A DNA stretch of 13,205 nucleotides, from assembly GCA_947627835.1 (NCBI GenBank), contig CANQXM010000028.1, forward strand, positions 1 to 13,205, in the 5' to 3' direction. Position 1 is the stretch's first letter; every line of letters starts with the position of its first letter. The notes under the pieces are model-generated. The model saw nothing but the letters and a program-made list of their open reading frames with translations. It had not been told where the DNA came from and made no database searches. A program made the translations under genes and the position numbers. Below are positions 12,316 through 13,205 of the stretch, piece after piece. This DNA is from an uncultured Bacilli bacterium. GTDB taxonomy: Bacteria; Bacillota_I; Bacilli_A; RF39; UBA660.

Positions 12316-13205
12316 CTACTGTTTTAAAGATTTTATCATTTGCTTTGCTTCTTGAATGTCCTTTCTAGAAATACCGGGATTTAATCTTAAAGATATTCTT
12401 GGTTCTTTAGTTTTGACGATGATTGGTGAGAAATGTTTCAATTGCTCAAGAGTATATTTATTAACTGGCATATCAACAATATCAATCCTATAATTATCCA
12501 AACCTATAAAATAGGCTTTAACATATTGCAAAGACATATCATTTCCATTAGTTTTTAATATTATCGCTCTTCCACCTTCTAATGGAACATTTAATTTCAT
12601 TTTATTTAAATCAAAACTTTTAGCACTTTGTTCTGCAAAATCTAAAAATAAAGGATATGCCAATAAATATCTGCCGACTTTCGTCCAAAACCAATTATTG
12701 CGCTCATATTCCCTAAAGTCTGCAACATTTTCAGCAATTTGAGATTGAATAAATTTATAAATTGTTTCTTCGCTAGCTAAAGGATGATACGCTCTGATAT
12801 TGATAGAGTCATTATCTAGATAAATAATATATTTCTTTTCCTCTCCAGTTGTGGAATTACTAAATATTTCTTCCAATTCCTTTCTAGTTGCATAAATTGA
12901 CCTTCTATCACCAGTCAGAATTTTATTAATCAATAAAGCTTCACTTTTATCTTTAACAGCAAAATTTTCAATAATTTCACCATCACCAATTCGAATATAG
13001 GGTTCTTCAAAATTTAATAATTGATTTGCATAAGTCACTTTATCAAATAAACCAACTCTTGAATAATATATTGGTATATTGGAATATGGGAATTGTTTTC
13101 TCCTTTCATCTTCAATATATGTGTTAATCGAAGCATAAGATCCTTCTTCATGAGAATAAATTATACCCTCTTGATTTAGAATAGCAAGTGTATTCCAATA
13201 AGGAA
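12316..13205 (-). CDS. Unrecognised protein, C-terminal 295 residues, cut by the right window edge
   Basis: The frame is open from the window edge to a TAG at 12316. A GTG at 13036-13038 has no ribosome binding site and the frame continues through it, so the true start lies outside. No signal peptide or membrane helix is visible in this part. The visible sequence is a soluble mixed alpha/beta protein. It contains YIRIGDGEIIENF (near the first quarter of the visible part) and a C-terminal lysine-rich helix. The RIGDGE string recalls the R-x-GDGE motif of GT-D glycosyltransferases, but the flanking residues do not follow that family convincingly, and no other hallmark is seen, so no function is assigned. 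The gene is followed by about 120 nt of AT-rich DNA without a clear terminator, then by the peptide/antisense unit. Confidence 0.8.
   Translation of the reverse strand, partial: PYWNTLAILNQEGIIYSHEEGSYASINTYIEDERRKQFPYSNIPIYYSRVGLFDKVTYANQLLNFEEPYIRIGDGEIIENFAVKDKSEALLINKILTGDRRSIYATRKELEEIFSNSTTGEEKKYIIYLDNDSINIRAYHPLASEETIYKFIQSQIAENVADFREYERNNWFWTKVGRYLLAYPLFLDFAEQSAKSFDLNKMKLNVPLEGGRAIILKTNGNDMSLQYVKAYFIGLDNYRIDIVDMPVNKYTLEQLKHFSPIIVKTKEPRISLRLNPGISRKDIQEAKQMIKSLKQ

Noticed and set aside
13036..13038. GTG as the start codon of the right-edge gene
   Set aside because: No ribosome binding site precedes it, and the same frame stays open for a further 55 codons to the window edge.

Overview
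The window comes from a low-GC, AT-rich Gram-positive bacterium of the Firmicutes (Bacillota), probably a Bacilli or Erysipelotrichia relative with a compact genome. The evidence is the strong AGGAGG-type ribosome binding sites, near-consensus sigma-A promoters, a Bacillus-like CotE spore-coat protein, a YmfF/YmfH peptidase pair and an rpsP-khpA pair. TGG encodes Trp and TGA is used as a stop, so the code is the standard one rather than that of Mycoplasma. Nearly all genes lie on the minus strand; the exceptions are a HIT-family gene and a tiny membrane-peptide gene.

Positions 1-5500 are housekeeping and envelope genes. Reading from the right, they are ymfF and ymfH (M16 peptidase homologues, overlapping), the convergent hit gene, cotE, rpsP-khpA (joined by a TAATG overlap), a lone type IV prepilin-like protein, and the N-terminal 264 codons of the ribosome-assembly GTPase Der, which runs off the left edge. 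Several control signals are tightly packed. The cotE terminator hairpin contains the -35 box of a near-perfect rpsP promoter. The hit and ymfH genes share a palindromic terminator that contains both stop codons. The cotE and hit promoters overlap divergently.

Positions 5543-11583 hold a dGTPase-like HD hydrolase (co-directional with ymfF/ymfH), a two-gene unit made of a CrtI/COG1233-type FAD oxidoreductase and a ferredoxin-reductase-like protein that has lost key cofactor residues, a membrane-anchored CapA-like metallophosphatase, and a cytoplasmic calcineurin-type phosphoesterase.

Positions 11640-13205 look like accessory DNA. They contain a fragment resembling the C-terminus of a SAM methyltransferase, an unrecognised partial protein entering from the right edge, and between them a compact plus-strand unit that is the most interesting part of the window. 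This unit has a candidate promoter, a 5' hairpin that buries the ribosome binding site, a 25-residue hydrophobic peptide, and a terminator. Opposite its 3' end lies a convincing minus-strand antisense RNA (promoter, about 85 nt, own terminator). The architecture matches type I toxin-antitoxin loci of the TxpA/RatA or BsrG/SR4 kind. In addition, the first 12 nt of the predicted mRNA are complementary to its own 3' end and identical to the predicted 5' end of the antisense RNA. This is inferred from sequence layout only; transcription and toxicity are untested.
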